NCBI GenBank assembly: GCA_965221175.1
Contig: OZ244867.1
Location: 3,100,001 to 3,164,000 of the forward strand
From: JAJDZL01 sp965221175
GTDB lineage: Bacteria; Pseudomonadota; Gammaproteobacteria; Arenicellales; JAJDZL01
Direction of reading: 5' to 3'
DNA: 64,000 bases
In this document: positions 36,566 through 44,437 of the stretch, piece after piece
How positions within the stretch are numbered: the first letter of the stretch is position 1
Layout of the letters: each line of letters opens with the position of its first letter
Program-made: the position numbers and the translations under genes
The notes under the pieces: model-generated
What the model saw: the letters and a program-made list of their open reading frames with translations, nothing else
The model's database searches: none
Told to the model about the DNA's origin: nothing

Positions 36566-37101
36566 TGCATTCGTTGTAGAACTGCGTCTCGCAGTCCTTT
36601 CATGTCGGTCGTCAAAGTAGTATTTTCGAATTCACCGATTTTTCTGGTGCACTCGAGATCGATTTCTCTGGGGTAGACTGTCACCATTTTCCCTGGAGCC
36701 GGTGTGACTACGACTGGCTCCGTATCGCAGGCATAGACGATTATCGGAATTCGACACTTTCCGGCCTGAGCGAATACATTTGTCACAAGCGTATCGGAAA
36801 TTCCCGCTACACACTTGGCGACGGTGTTCGAGGTGGCGGGTGCGACGATCAAAGTATGATAGTTGTTTTCGTAGAACTGGCCTACCGGTACGGCACTGGC
36901 GGTGGAATCATGGAACATGCGTATTCCAGCTTCGCGCAAACGCTCGATGTATTTGTACATAACCAGCACCTCCTCTACAGCTCGGCTCAGGAATATGTCA
37001 ATACCATCCACTTCGAGAATAAAATCGAGGCACTCCTTCAGATCATGACCTGAACCGGTTAACGCCCATGCGAATCGTGTTGTTTCATATTTTCTTGCCA
37101 T
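36541..37101 (-). CDS. Flavoprotein, dihydromethanopterin-reductase (DmrB/AfpA)-like
   Basis: A 186-residue flavin-binding protein of the Dfp/UbiX-like flavoprotein fold: FAWALTGSGHDL at the N terminus, TLIVAPATSNTVAKCVAGISDTLVTN (FMN site, about 85-110) and a late PREIDLECTRKIG. It resembles archaeal AfpA/DmrB and its bacterial counterparts, which reduce dihydromethanopterin to H4MPT. It heads the operon flavoprotein - DHPS-like - DUF447. Assignment to this family is good; the reaction is inferred from context. Confidence 0.8.
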   Translation of the reverse strand: MARKYETTRFAWALTGSGHDLKECLDFILEVDGIDIFLSRAVEEVLVMYKYIERLREAGIRMFHDSTASAVPVGQFYENNYHTLIVAPATSNTVAKCVAGISDTLVTNVFAQAGKCRIPIIVYACDTEPVVVTPAPGKMVTVYPREIDLECTRKIGEFENTTLTTDMKGLRDAVLQRMQCLKESCS

Positions 37102-37137
37102 GATTAGTCAATCTAGCGGACTGGTGTTGCAAAGCCG

Positions 37138-38634
37138 TCAGTAATTGTGCTTACCCCTCCACGCAATTTCCTCTTCAATAACTCGTTTTTTCTCACGAAT
37201 TATTTCCGTAGAGTAAAAATCATCTCCATGTTGTTCAGCTATTTTGAGTTGCTGAAACGCGAGTTTCAGCTCGCCAAGCCGAAAGTGATATTCAGACTCT
37301 GAAAGGTAACCATTTAACACCTCGCCGCTTTTTGTAGCCGTTTCTCCGTGTAGTTTGTAATACTTTATCTGCTCTGAATTGAGGCTGAGATGCTTTTTAA
37401 TATATCGATTGGCCTCCTCAATGTTGCCCGAACGAATCAGCGCGAGTGTATAAAATTCAACGACGGCCGAATCGGCATTTTCCGACAATGCTGAATCAGC
37501 TAGCAGTTCTCTTGCAGAATTTGGGTTGTTTTCATTCAGTTCAATTTCAGCTGCTGCAAGCATAAACCACAGATTATCAGGCTCAGCTACTCTGAGACTG
37601 TTCAGCTCCTTGCGGGCAGAATCGATTTGACTATCTCTGGCGAGTGAAAGCGCCAATCCATAACGAGTTGCAAATTGCTCGATCTCGCTCCCCACAGGCA
37701 AATTGTCCTCGAAATATTTACTGGTTCTGGTCGGTTCCCAATTGAATAAAACCCGTGATCGTGCCTTGACGAAATGGAAATCAGGGGGAATTGGCTTATC
37801 GACGGTCTGTTTGTATCGATTTACACGCGCTTCAAAACTTGCAATTCTTTCGGGTGTCACTGGATGCGTGTTATGAATATTTGATTCAACTACTCCTTGT
37901 TCACGAATGGCTTGTTCCAACGCCAGCATAAAATTCCTTGCGTGAATTGGGCTGTAGCCGGACGCCGTCAAAATCTGAAGCCCAACTGCATCTGCTTCCC
38001 GTTCGTAAGCCAGCGTGTAGTCGATCAGTGCTTCTACCTGAGCTGCTTGCGCACCGGCTATCGCAGCAATTCCAGTATCTCCTCCTATTACAATTCCTGC
38101 AAGAATTGCAACTAGAGCCGGTAATTGTGTCGCTTTGTAGTCGCTGAACAAACGGGATAAATGCTTCTGCTTGTAGTGTGCAAGTTCGTGCGTGATGACC
38201 GAAGCCAGTTCTCCTTCCGTATCTGCGAGTTCAATTATTCCCGTATTGATGAAAAATGTGGCGCCAGGACCTGCAAATGCGTTTATGCTGGAATCGTTGA
38301 CGACGAAATAGTGCAATGAATCAGAGTCCATTCTCGCATTTTTCGCTATTTCTTTTGCCAAATCTGATACATAGTTATTTATCTGAAGATCTTCAGATAA
38401 ACTTGAGTTGTCCCGAATCAGAGAGAGAAAATGCCGCGCCTGCCGCTCCAGAATCAGTGATTTAATCGGGTTTTGCGTTTGGGCGCTTGCAAACTGACTG
38501 GAAAGAATAACCAACAAGACACCGATGCAAAATGCACGCCACAATCGCTCTAGTAAGGCAATCCTGGATTTAATTGAGCCTCCCGGTCCGCATCCGACAG
38601 TCAGAACAAAACAAGGCCATGCACAAGATTGCAA
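37138..38634 (-). CDS. M48-family metalloprotease with TPR region (BepA-like)
   Basis: A 498-codon frame. A signal-peptide-like stretch begins near residue 27 and ends in ASAQ (about residue 52). The M48 zinc site is HELAHYKQKH (about 149-158) with the third ligand Glu in YEREADAVG. Tandem TPR-like helices occupy the last ~220 residues. This is the BepA/YfgC pattern: a periplasmic protease and chaperone for outer-membrane LptD/BAM assembly. The TTG at 38634 is uncertain; a start nearer the hydrophobic segment (for example TTG at 38544) gives a more normal signal peptide. Confidence 0.85.
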   Translation of the reverse strand: MQSCAWPCFVLTVGCGPGGSIKSRIALLERLWRAFCIGVLLVILSSQFASAQTQNPIKSLILERQARHFLSLIRDNSSLSEDLQINNYVSDLAKEIAKNARMDSDSLHYFVVNDSSINAFAGPGATFFINTGIIELADTEGELASVITHELAHYKQKHLSRLFSDYKATQLPALVAILAGIVIGGDTGIAAIAGAQAAQVEALIDYTLAYEREADAVGLQILTASGYSPIHARNFMLALEQAIREQGVVESNIHNTHPVTPERIASFEARVNRYKQTVDKPIPPDFHFVKARSRVLFNWEPTRTSKYFEDNLPVGSEIEQFATRYGLALSLARDSQIDSARKELNSLRVAEPDNLWFMLAAAEIELNENNPNSARELLADSALSENADSAVVEFYTLALIRSGNIEEANRYIKKHLSLNSEQIKYYKLHGETATKSGEVLNGYLSESEYHFRLGELKLAFQQLKIAEQHGDDFYSTEIIREKKRVIEEEIAWRGKHNY

Positions 38635-38868
38635 ATTTCATGCACTCAATTTTATCAGTATGAGGATTTTGCTCGGAGGTAATCTAAATATTGTGGGTTG
38701 TTGAATTTTCGATAAATCAGCTAGTGAATGGGTGGAATATATTCAATTGAATTGTATTTGCATATAGCTTTGTTTGCCTGCTCAGAGCATGCATTAGTTG
38801 ATCGTATCAAGCTAATGATTATTAACAGGTCGAATCAGCTTAACTCTTTGTCTCTCGTACCATGGTTT

Positions 38869-40269
38869 TCACTCGCCCCAAACCTCGGCCCACATTGAGA
38901 ACTCTAATGGACTGATTTGGTAACGTGCGAAATTGCCTTCGTGGAGACCTAGCAACTCCCTTTCAGCGATTTCGTGAAATCGCTCGTGTTCCTGTTCCCG
39001 TATATGATTGTGCGTCCATACGCTGATGTGTGCAGCGGCTTGCAGTTGGCCCATCCGTTTGCGGACGATTGTACCGACAATCTCGTGTAAAGCTGTTCGG
39101 TGCCGCATCCGAAACGGGTCGGGTTCTCCCACAGATTGCCTTACCGCAGCGTAACGTGAGGCGGACTGCTTGTAAGCCAAGAGAAACACGTTTCGAAGTA
39201 GTTCGATTCGGTTCATTTCATACACGCCGAGCATGGCTTCGGTATAAGCGTCCCGAGGCATATTCTCGAAAGATAGTGGTGCCAGATTTGCTTTGATTAG
39301 TGGAATGTTGGCACAGAGTCGGGATACTCGCTTATTGACATCATCGAATGGTTGTAAATAAGGAAGTTGTACCATCACAAAGAAGCTCTGTTCAAATGGG
39401 TCAACAATCGCTGATGCTGTGTCAAGAATTTGGTCGAAGCACTCTGCAATAAGCTGCGGAATCTCCAGCGGATGAAATACCGATCCTTGAATACCAACAC
39501 CGATATGCCGGAGCCGGCCCACCGCTTCCGAATCGGAAAGCAGGTTGTTCGCCAGAAACGCATGAAGATTTTGAATGGTATAGCGATTGAAACCGACAGC
39601 ATCAACGGCATCGACAAGAAATTCAATTGCGTCCTTGTGGTTCAAGATCATTTGAGTTTCAAGACGTGTTTTACCTGCCGCTTCTTCTCCAAGTTCAATC
39701 AGACGTTTTGTATCGAGCAGCGAATAGGTGTTACCTTCAAGTCGGCTTGAATTCCATGAGAGATCAATCAGCAACCTATTCAGTATCTTCTTGGCATACG
39801 TGCCGCTGGGTTGTTCGGCGATTTTGGGATTGCCAATTTCCGAGAGTTCCGTTCGCTCTGCCTGCGAGAGATAGAAGGTGTCGTTGGGACGGTACAAATC
39901 GAGAAACACGCGGTTATAGCCAACTGGCTTACGTAGTGCGGGAAGTTGGCGAACATATTCCTGGATCTTTATCCCGGACTCGGAGAGCGGCAACACTTGA
40001 AGCTGAGCGGCTGAGATTCGACCAGAGGCGACGATACTTTGCCCTGCTAGTTGCACTACCGGGAACATACGGTATTTCGCCCAGCGACCTTTGCCCTCCA
40101 TGATCAAGCGTTTTTGGTCAACGAGAAATTTGAGGCGGTATTGTAAAGTCCGACGCGGTGGCGAGTATCCCAGCTCATCGGAAATTTCCTGCGCTGTCAT
40201 GCCTTCAGGGTTTTGCTGAACAATCTCCTCAATAGCCCGTAATAATTCTTCGCGAATACGTCTTGGCAT
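38869..40269 (-). CDS. Fic-fold protein with N-terminal winged helix and degenerate active site
   Basis: A 466-residue protein. Residues 1-70 are a winged-helix-like DNA-binding domain (EGMTAQEISDELGYSPPRRTLQYRL). A class II inhibitory motif, SSRLEGN with Ser174 and Glu178, lies in the middle. The Fic core follows, but the catalytic loop reads QPFDDVNKRVSR (306-317), where active Fic AMP transferases have HPFxxGNGRxxR: the histidine is Gln and one glycine is Lys. AMPylation by the standard mechanism is therefore unlikely. The promoter holds four copies of a half-site that the winged helix may bind, suggesting an autoregulated regulator. Confidence 0.82.
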   Translation of the reverse strand: MPRRIREELLRAIEEIVQQNPEGMTAQEISDELGYSPPRRTLQYRLKFLVDQKRLIMEGKGRWAKYRMFPVVQLAGQSIVASGRISAAQLQVLPLSESGIKIQEYVRQLPALRKPVGYNRVFLDLYRPNDTFYLSQAERTELSEIGNPKIAEQPSGTYAKKILNRLLIDLSWNSSRLEGNTYSLLDTKRLIELGEEAAGKTRLETQMILNHKDAIEFLVDAVDAVGFNRYTIQNLHAFLANNLLSDSEAVGRLRHIGVGIQGSVFHPLEIPQLIAECFDQILDTASAIVDPFEQSFFVMVQLPYLQPFDDVNKRVSRLCANIPLIKANLAPLSFENMPRDAYTEAMLGVYEMNRIELLRNVFLLAYKQSASRYAAVRQSVGEPDPFRMRHRTALHEIVGTIVRKRMGQLQAAAHISVWTHNHIREQEHERFHEIAERELLGLHEGNFARYQISPLEFSMWAEVWGE

Positions 40270-40298
40270 ATTTATCCTGTAAGTTGCATATAAAATTC

Positions 40299-40382
40299 TA
40301 TGCGCAATATAGTTAATCTACGCGCAAAAAACAAGCTATATATGGAAGTTATTTTGCGTATAGAATGCGAATATTGCGCGTA
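40299..40382. promoter_or_regulatory. Four half-site operator array upstream of the Fic gene
   Basis: Two forward copies, TATGCGCAATAT at 40299-40310 and TACGCGCAAAAA at 40319-40330, face two reverse copies, TTTTGCGTATA at 40352-40362 and ATATTGCGCGTA at 40371-40382. Copies within each pair are about 20 bp (two helical turns) apart, and the outer two are near-perfect inverted repeats. They lie 30-113 bp upstream of the Fic start codon, the usual place for an autorepressor. The binding protein is inferred to be the gene's own winged-helix domain. Confidence 0.65.
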
Positions 40383-40846
40383 GGGGGTTTCTGAACACTT
40401 GTAGGCTAAAAAAATGCGAGGTAAATTTTGTTATGTTTAGGGAATTTTCTTGGAAATAAGCTATCTCACGAACTCTACGATGTTTACGTTGCGGATTCTG
40501 ATCAAAATGAACGCTCATTCTGATTTAACCTGAACACTTATATGCTTAGAAATTATTCAGTCAAGGTTTGGAAACACTGTGACACGCCCCCGCCAAACAA
40601 TGTGTTTATTGAAGCTGATACAGTAATGTAAGCGCTTAGAGCAGCAGTAAAATCCTTTCCGGTCGAGGCATTTATTACACACAGAGCTATGACATTGCTG
40701 CAGGGAACAGTTTCATGTGCGGATTGAGCGCTACAGAAAAATATACTGAGTTGGTTGACCGGCACCCAAGGACTTCGACATGGTTACGCGCAAGACAGAA
40801 TGAATAAACTGGAAGAACTGGGCTTTTCTTGTGATATGCGAGTGAC
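40383..40846. other. Low-coding region after the operator array
   Basis: About 460 bp with only short conflicting open frames on both strands. I see no recognisable protein, RNA or repeat. It may include the promoter of genes to the right. Confidence 0.3.
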
Positions 40847-41026
40847 ATGTTTGACCAAGAATTCGGGCAGTTTGCAGCTAATGTCGTAGATGCATACTTC
40901 GCTAAAGAAGAAAGTAACATTCGTGCACAGGCTAGACAATTAATTTCGGCGAATTCACTTTCAATCAGAATGTGCAAATTCTCTGATTTCCCATCCGTAC
41001 TGACCACCGGTTGCGTTAAAATGTAA
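40847..41026 (+). CDS. Small hypothetical ORF (59 residues)
   Basis: An ATG-initiated frame with a natural amino-acid mix: FDQEFGQFAANVVDAYFAKEE at the start, then a helix-rich middle and ending in TTGCVKM. No family recognised and no clear ribosome site. It might be a fragment of a larger lost gene. It lies about 70 bp before hicB. Confidence 0.25.
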   Translation: MFDQEFGQFAANVVDAYFAKEESNIRAQARQLISANSLSIRMCKFSDFPSVLTTGCVKM

Positions 41027-41098
41027 ATTAGATATGCTAGGGGTCTACGCGGAATACAAAGGAATCCCCGAATTTAAGTTGAATCTGTAGGAATAGAA

Positions 41099-41353
41099 AT
41101 GTCAAGGGAAAAGAACGCAACACATACTTACACTATCATCATTGAGCGATGTTTAGAGACAGGTCTGTATATAGGAAGCGTGCCTAGTTTTCCAGGTGCT
41201 TACAGCCAAGGAAATACAATCGACGAACTAGATCTGCATATGAAAGAGGTCATCACAATGCTACTCGAAGATGGTGAGCCTGATATGCGGGCACAGTATG
41301 TAGGCACAAAAACGGTTGTTGTTGAAACCAATAATCTGAAAGTGGCCGCTTAA
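41099..41353 (+). CDS. hicB: HicB-like antitoxin
   Basis: An 84-residue HicB-fold protein: TYTIIIERCLETGLYIGSVPSFPGAYSQGNTIDEL is the family signature (a degenerate RNase H-like strand set), followed by HMKEVITMLLEDGEP. It has no extra C-terminal DNA-binding domain. HicB binds and blocks the HicA mRNA interferase. Here it precedes hicA, the less common order, with about 145 bp between them. Confidence 0.82.
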   Translation: MSREKNATHTYTIIIERCLETGLYIGSVPSFPGAYSQGNTIDELDLHMKEVITMLLEDGEPDMRAQYVGTKTVVVETNNLKVAA

Positions 41354-41498
41354 TTCTTGATCTTTATGTCTTCTTTATTGGTCGTCTGCTTTTACCCTGA
41401 TTGATAGGGGGAGCACTCGCTGCACGCGCATGCTTTAGTGAGAAATTAGGGATTCATGCGTTCAATTTGCAAATAGTAAACAAAATAAGGTAAATCGC

Positions 41499-41735
41499 CT
41501 GTCAAATATTCCTGTTCTAAAACCTAGAGAAGTCATTCGAATACTGAACAAATTGGGGTTTGAGGAAGTGCGGCAAAAAGGTTCGCATAAGAAATTTCGA
41601 CATTCCGATGGGCGGATTGTTACCGTGCCGGTGCATTTCGGCCAAGATATAACACCTGGTTTACTTCATAAAATTTCTTCGGATGTTCCCCTAGGCATCG
41701 TTTCGCAGTACCAAGGCGGTAGTCAGAATGCATGA
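41499..41735 (+). CDS. hicA: HicA-like toxin with probable CTG start
   Basis: A 78-residue double-stranded RNA-binding-fold toxin, an mRNA interferase. The sequence SNIPVLKPREVIRILNKLGF matches the HicA N terminus, then VRQKGSHKKFRHSDGR with the catalytic histidine in GSHKK. Translation must begin upstream of the TTG at 41553, because the conserved N terminus lies before it. No ATG, GTG or TTG exists in frame there; a CTG at 41499 with AAGG eight bases upstream fits both homology and ribosome spacing. The C-terminal tail differs from typical HicA and may be frameshifted. Confidence 0.7.
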   Translation: MSNIPVLKPREVIRILNKLGFEEVRQKGSHKKFRHSDGRIVTVPVHFGQDITPGLLHKISSDVPLGIVSQYQGGSQNA

Positions 41736-41963
41736 CGTAATAATGTTAGACCAGTTGTGTACGCCTTTATAGATGCAATCCAATGGACACACTTCTATAG
41801 ATTGGATAACTCAACACTATGCTGTGGCGCACTATGCCTCAAAAATCGGCGGATGCACAGAGTAACAATTCACTATTAAAATCTCTGTAATTGTTTCTAG
41901 CTAACGGACCTTTCTACTGTCCGCACAAAATAATTTTTGTACGATGCCTAAATTCATAAGCTC

Positions 41964-42356
41964 ATGAAATTCAATATTCTAGTTTGTGAAGGTCCCTATA
42001 CCCATCAGGCCTCCGATTCTGCCTATCAGTTTGTAAATGCTGCATTGAGCATCGGACATGAAATCGTTCGTGTGTTCTTCTATCACGACGGTGTATACAA
42101 CGGCACAGCACTGAGCGCGCCTCCTAGTGATGACCGGGATATCGTCAATCAATGGATCAAATTATCTCGTGACCACGACATCGATCTGGTAGTTTGCATC
42201 GCGGCATCGCTGAGAAGGGGCATATTGAGTTCCGAATCCGCCGAGCAATACGGAAAGGATGCCGCCAATATTGACAACCAATTTCAGGTTGCTGGTATTG
42301 GCTATTTCATTGAAGGAAGCATCATCGCCGATCGAACAGTCATATTCGGTGACTGA
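41964..42356 (+). CDS. dsrE: DsrE/TusD sulfurtransferase subunit
   Basis: A 130-residue DsrE-family protein with the active-site cysteine Cys78 in LVVCIAASLRRG, the persulfide carrier of the hexameric DsrEFH (TusBCD) complex. The N-terminal FNILVCEGPYTHQASDSAYQF strand matches TusD/DsrE. First gene of a cluster reading dsrE-dsrF-dsrH-dsrC-dsrM-dsrK. In sulfur oxidisers DsrEFH passes sulfur from TusA to DsrC; in others TusBCD serves tRNA thiolation. The downstream genes favour the first role. Confidence 0.88.
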   Translation: MKFNILVCEGPYTHQASDSAYQFVNAALSIGHEIVRVFFYHDGVYNGTALSAPPSDDRDIVNQWIKLSRDHDIDLVVCIAASLRRGILSSESAEQYGKDAANIDNQFQVAGIGYFIEGSIIADRTVIFGD

Positions 42357-42375
42357 CTGAATTTAGGTATAGACG

Positions 42376-42768
42376 ATGGTTGAAGCCAAAAAACGTTTCA
42401 TGTTCATCAATCGTCGTGCGCCTTATGGCACCATCTATGGATTGGAGGCACTAGACGCAATGTTGGCGGGATCTGCCTTTGAGCAGAATATTAGTGTCGT
42501 TTTCTTGGATGACGGTGTTTATCAATTGATGCGAAACCAAGATCCCTCAGTACTTGGAATGAAACATTTCACCAGAACCTTTAGAGCGTTACGAGACTTT
42601 GAAATTACGAATCTGTTCGTCGAGGAAGAGTCTTTGAAACAGCGCGGCATGACTGCCGAAGACTTGATGGATGTGCCGCGAGAGGATGACAGCAACTGCG
42701 TGACGGTTGTATCCTCTCATACTCTGTCCGACCTCATGAATCAACAGGATGTTATTTTGCAATTCTAG
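42376..42768 (+). CDS. dsrF: DsrF/TusC sulfur-relay subunit
   Basis: A 130-residue DsrF-like protein (MFINRRAPYGTIYGLEALDAML; VVFLDDGVYQLMRNQDPS). It carries no cysteine at the DsrE active-site position, as expected for this structural subunit. It lies 19 bp after dsrE. A 268-bp gap without a gene separates it from dsrH, unlike the usual tight packing. Confidence 0.87.
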   Translation: MVEAKKRFMFINRRAPYGTIYGLEALDAMLAGSAFEQNISVVFLDDGVYQLMRNQDPSVLGMKHFTRTFRALRDFEITNLFVEEESLKQRGMTAEDLMDVPREDDSNCVTVVSSHTLSDLMNQQDVILQF

Positions 42769-43036
42769 AGATTCCAAGTTGTGCGACAACCGGCTGTTAC
42801 AGCACACTAAAGGTTTGATTTTCGAATTTCCACCGAGTTCCACCACATTGTCATTATTGATCGCGTTTGAGGTGATGAAACTTTTCAATTGTCAATCAGA
42901 ACAAAGACCATGATTTCCATGATCGCGAGTTGAATCATAATTGACTCTAACGTACAAGTGGTATGTAATCAGTGAACTATCCAGCATCATTTATAGAAAT
43001 TTCGTAAAACGGTAAATATTAGAATCGCTGATTCCG

Positions 43037-43339
43037 ATGCTGCATACCGTCAATAAATCTCCAACTGAAAAATCAAGTTTGCTGAGCTGTCTGCGTTTAG
43101 CGCAAAGCGGGAGCGACATTATCTTGATTGAAGATGGAGTGTACGCAGCAATGAGTGGAACTAATAGTGAATTAGTGATTCGAAATGCACTGGTCAACCA
43201 TCGAATATACGTTCTTGAACCGGATCTCCAATGTCGAGGATTGCAAAAGTCTCGATTAATTCCCGGAATCGAGACGGTTGACTACGTCGGTTTTGTTCAA
43301 TTGGCCGCTGACAATGACGCAGTACATTCGTGGTTGTGA
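43037..43339 (+). CDS. dsrH: DsrH/TusB sulfur-relay subunit
   Basis: A 100-residue DsrH-family protein: MLHTVNKSP at the N terminus and IILIEDGVYAAMSG in the core strand-turn, both typical of TusB/DsrH. It completes the heterohexamer with DsrE and DsrF. It ends 10 bp before dsrC. Confidence 0.85.
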   Translation: MLHTVNKSPTEKSSLLSCLRLAQSGSDIILIEDGVYAAMSGTNSELVIRNALVNHRIYVLEPDLQCRGLQKSRLIPGIETVDYVGFVQLAADNDAVHSWL

Positions 43340-43349
43340 GAGAGAGTGA

Positions 43350-43688
43350 GTGAAAATCCCTGTTGAATTGGACGGAAAGATCTATGAAACTGATGCAGAG
43401 GGGTTTTTGGTCAATCCTGACGAGTGGTCGCAAGCACTGGCTGAGAAAATGGCACAGGATGACAACTGTGAGCTAACTCCAGAGCATTGGGAAGCGATCA
43501 ATATTCTGAGAGAGTATTATGCCGAATACGCCATCGCGCCGCCGATTCGGGTTCTGGTTCGCCACATGGGCAAACGGCTCGGCAAGGAAAAAGCGAATAG
43601 TCCTTATCTGTACGAATTGTTTCCATTCGGACCCGCAAAACAAGCCTGTCGCTATGCGGGATTGCCGAAACCGACCGGTTGCATATAG
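43350..43688 (+). CDS. dsrC: DsrC with both redox cysteines
   Basis: A 112-residue DsrC/TusE-family protein. The conserved C-terminal arm reads KQACRYAGLPKPTGCI with Cys100 and the penultimate Cys111 separated by ten residues. This CysB-x10-CysA pair is the mark of true DsrC, which carries a trisulfide or intramolecular disulfide as substrate for DsrMK-type reductases. TusE proteins used only in tRNA thiolation keep just the penultimate cysteine. GTG start with GAGAGAG upstream. Followed 43 bp later by dsrM. Confidence 0.92.
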   Translation: MKIPVELDGKIYETDAEGFLVNPDEWSQALAEKMAQDDNCELTPEHWEAINILREYYAEYAIAPPIRVLVRHMGKRLGKEKANSPYLYELFPFGPAKQACRYAGLPKPTGCI

Positions 43689-43731
43689 AGGTTCACGGGT
43701 TGTTGACGACAACCTGCTCGGTGCGTGAAAT

Positions 43732-44433
43732 TTGCTCTTGAGCATTGCATTTTCGATTACATACTACTTCGCTGCAATCGTATTGTTGGTCGGGTTGCTG
43801 TGGAAAGTCATCAGTTATGCAAGAATTCCTTCAAGATATTTGCTACCGGTTGCTCCGGTACCTCGAACTCGATTTGGGGTAGTTGTTCGAATAACAAGAG
43901 AAGCACTGTTCTTTGAGAGTCTGTTCCATGCCAGCAAATGGACATGGCTGTTTGGATGGATATTTCACTATGCTTTAGCACTGGTTCTGCTTCGTCATCT
44001 GTATTTTGTGACGGATCCGGTGTGGACCTGGGTAATCTGGACATTCGTGCCGGGTGATTTTGCCGCTTGGGGAATGTTAATTGGTTTGGGTGGACTCTTC
44101 GGGAGAAGAATATTCGTTGATCGTATACGTTACATTTCCAGCCCCTCGGACTACGCAATGTTGATTCTGCTGATTCTGATCGCTGTCACCGGCCTCCTTC
44201 TTCGATACAAAATTCATGTGGACATATTTGGTGTTCGAGAATTCATGCTGGGTTTGATTAATCTGTCTCCGACAATCCTGCCCCAGAACGTTGTTCTATA
44301 CTTGCACTTGGCTAGCGTAGCCATTCTGGTGCTGATTTTTCCGTTCAGCAAATTGATTCACTTCCCAGCCTATTTCTTTAGTCCAAGCCATAATCAGCAC
44401 TACTCTTCAAGAAAGCGTATGGTTGACGAGTGA
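43732..44433 (+). CDS. dsrM: DsrM-like membrane cytochrome b subunit
   Basis: A 233-residue protein with five to six predicted helices and the NarI-like fold: several helix histidines are seen (LFHASKWTWLFGWIFHYALALV, HLASVAILVLIF, LIHFPAYF) that could bind two b hemes. This is DsrM, the quinone-interacting subunit that exchanges electrons with DsrK. TTG start. The stop overlaps the start region of dsrK, indicating a paired complex. Confidence 0.87.
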   Translation: MLLSIAFSITYYFAAIVLLVGLLWKVISYARIPSRYLLPVAPVPRTRFGVVVRITREALFFESLFHASKWTWLFGWIFHYALALVLLRHLYFVTDPVWTWVIWTFVPGDFAAWGMLIGLGGLFGRRIFVDRIRYISSPSDYAMLILLILIAVTGLLLRYKIHVDIFGVREFMLGLINLSPTILPQNVVLYLHLASVAILVLIFPFSKLIHFPAYFFSPSHNQHYSSRKRMVDE

Positions 44434-44437
44434 GTGG

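Noticed and set aside
40687..41007. 106-codon reverse ORF
   Set aside because: No recognisable features; composition is poor and a forward frame in the same place looks more protein-like.
42589..42888. 99-codon reverse ORF between dsrF and dsrH
   Set aside because: It overlaps the dsrF gene antisense and has no recognisable motif.
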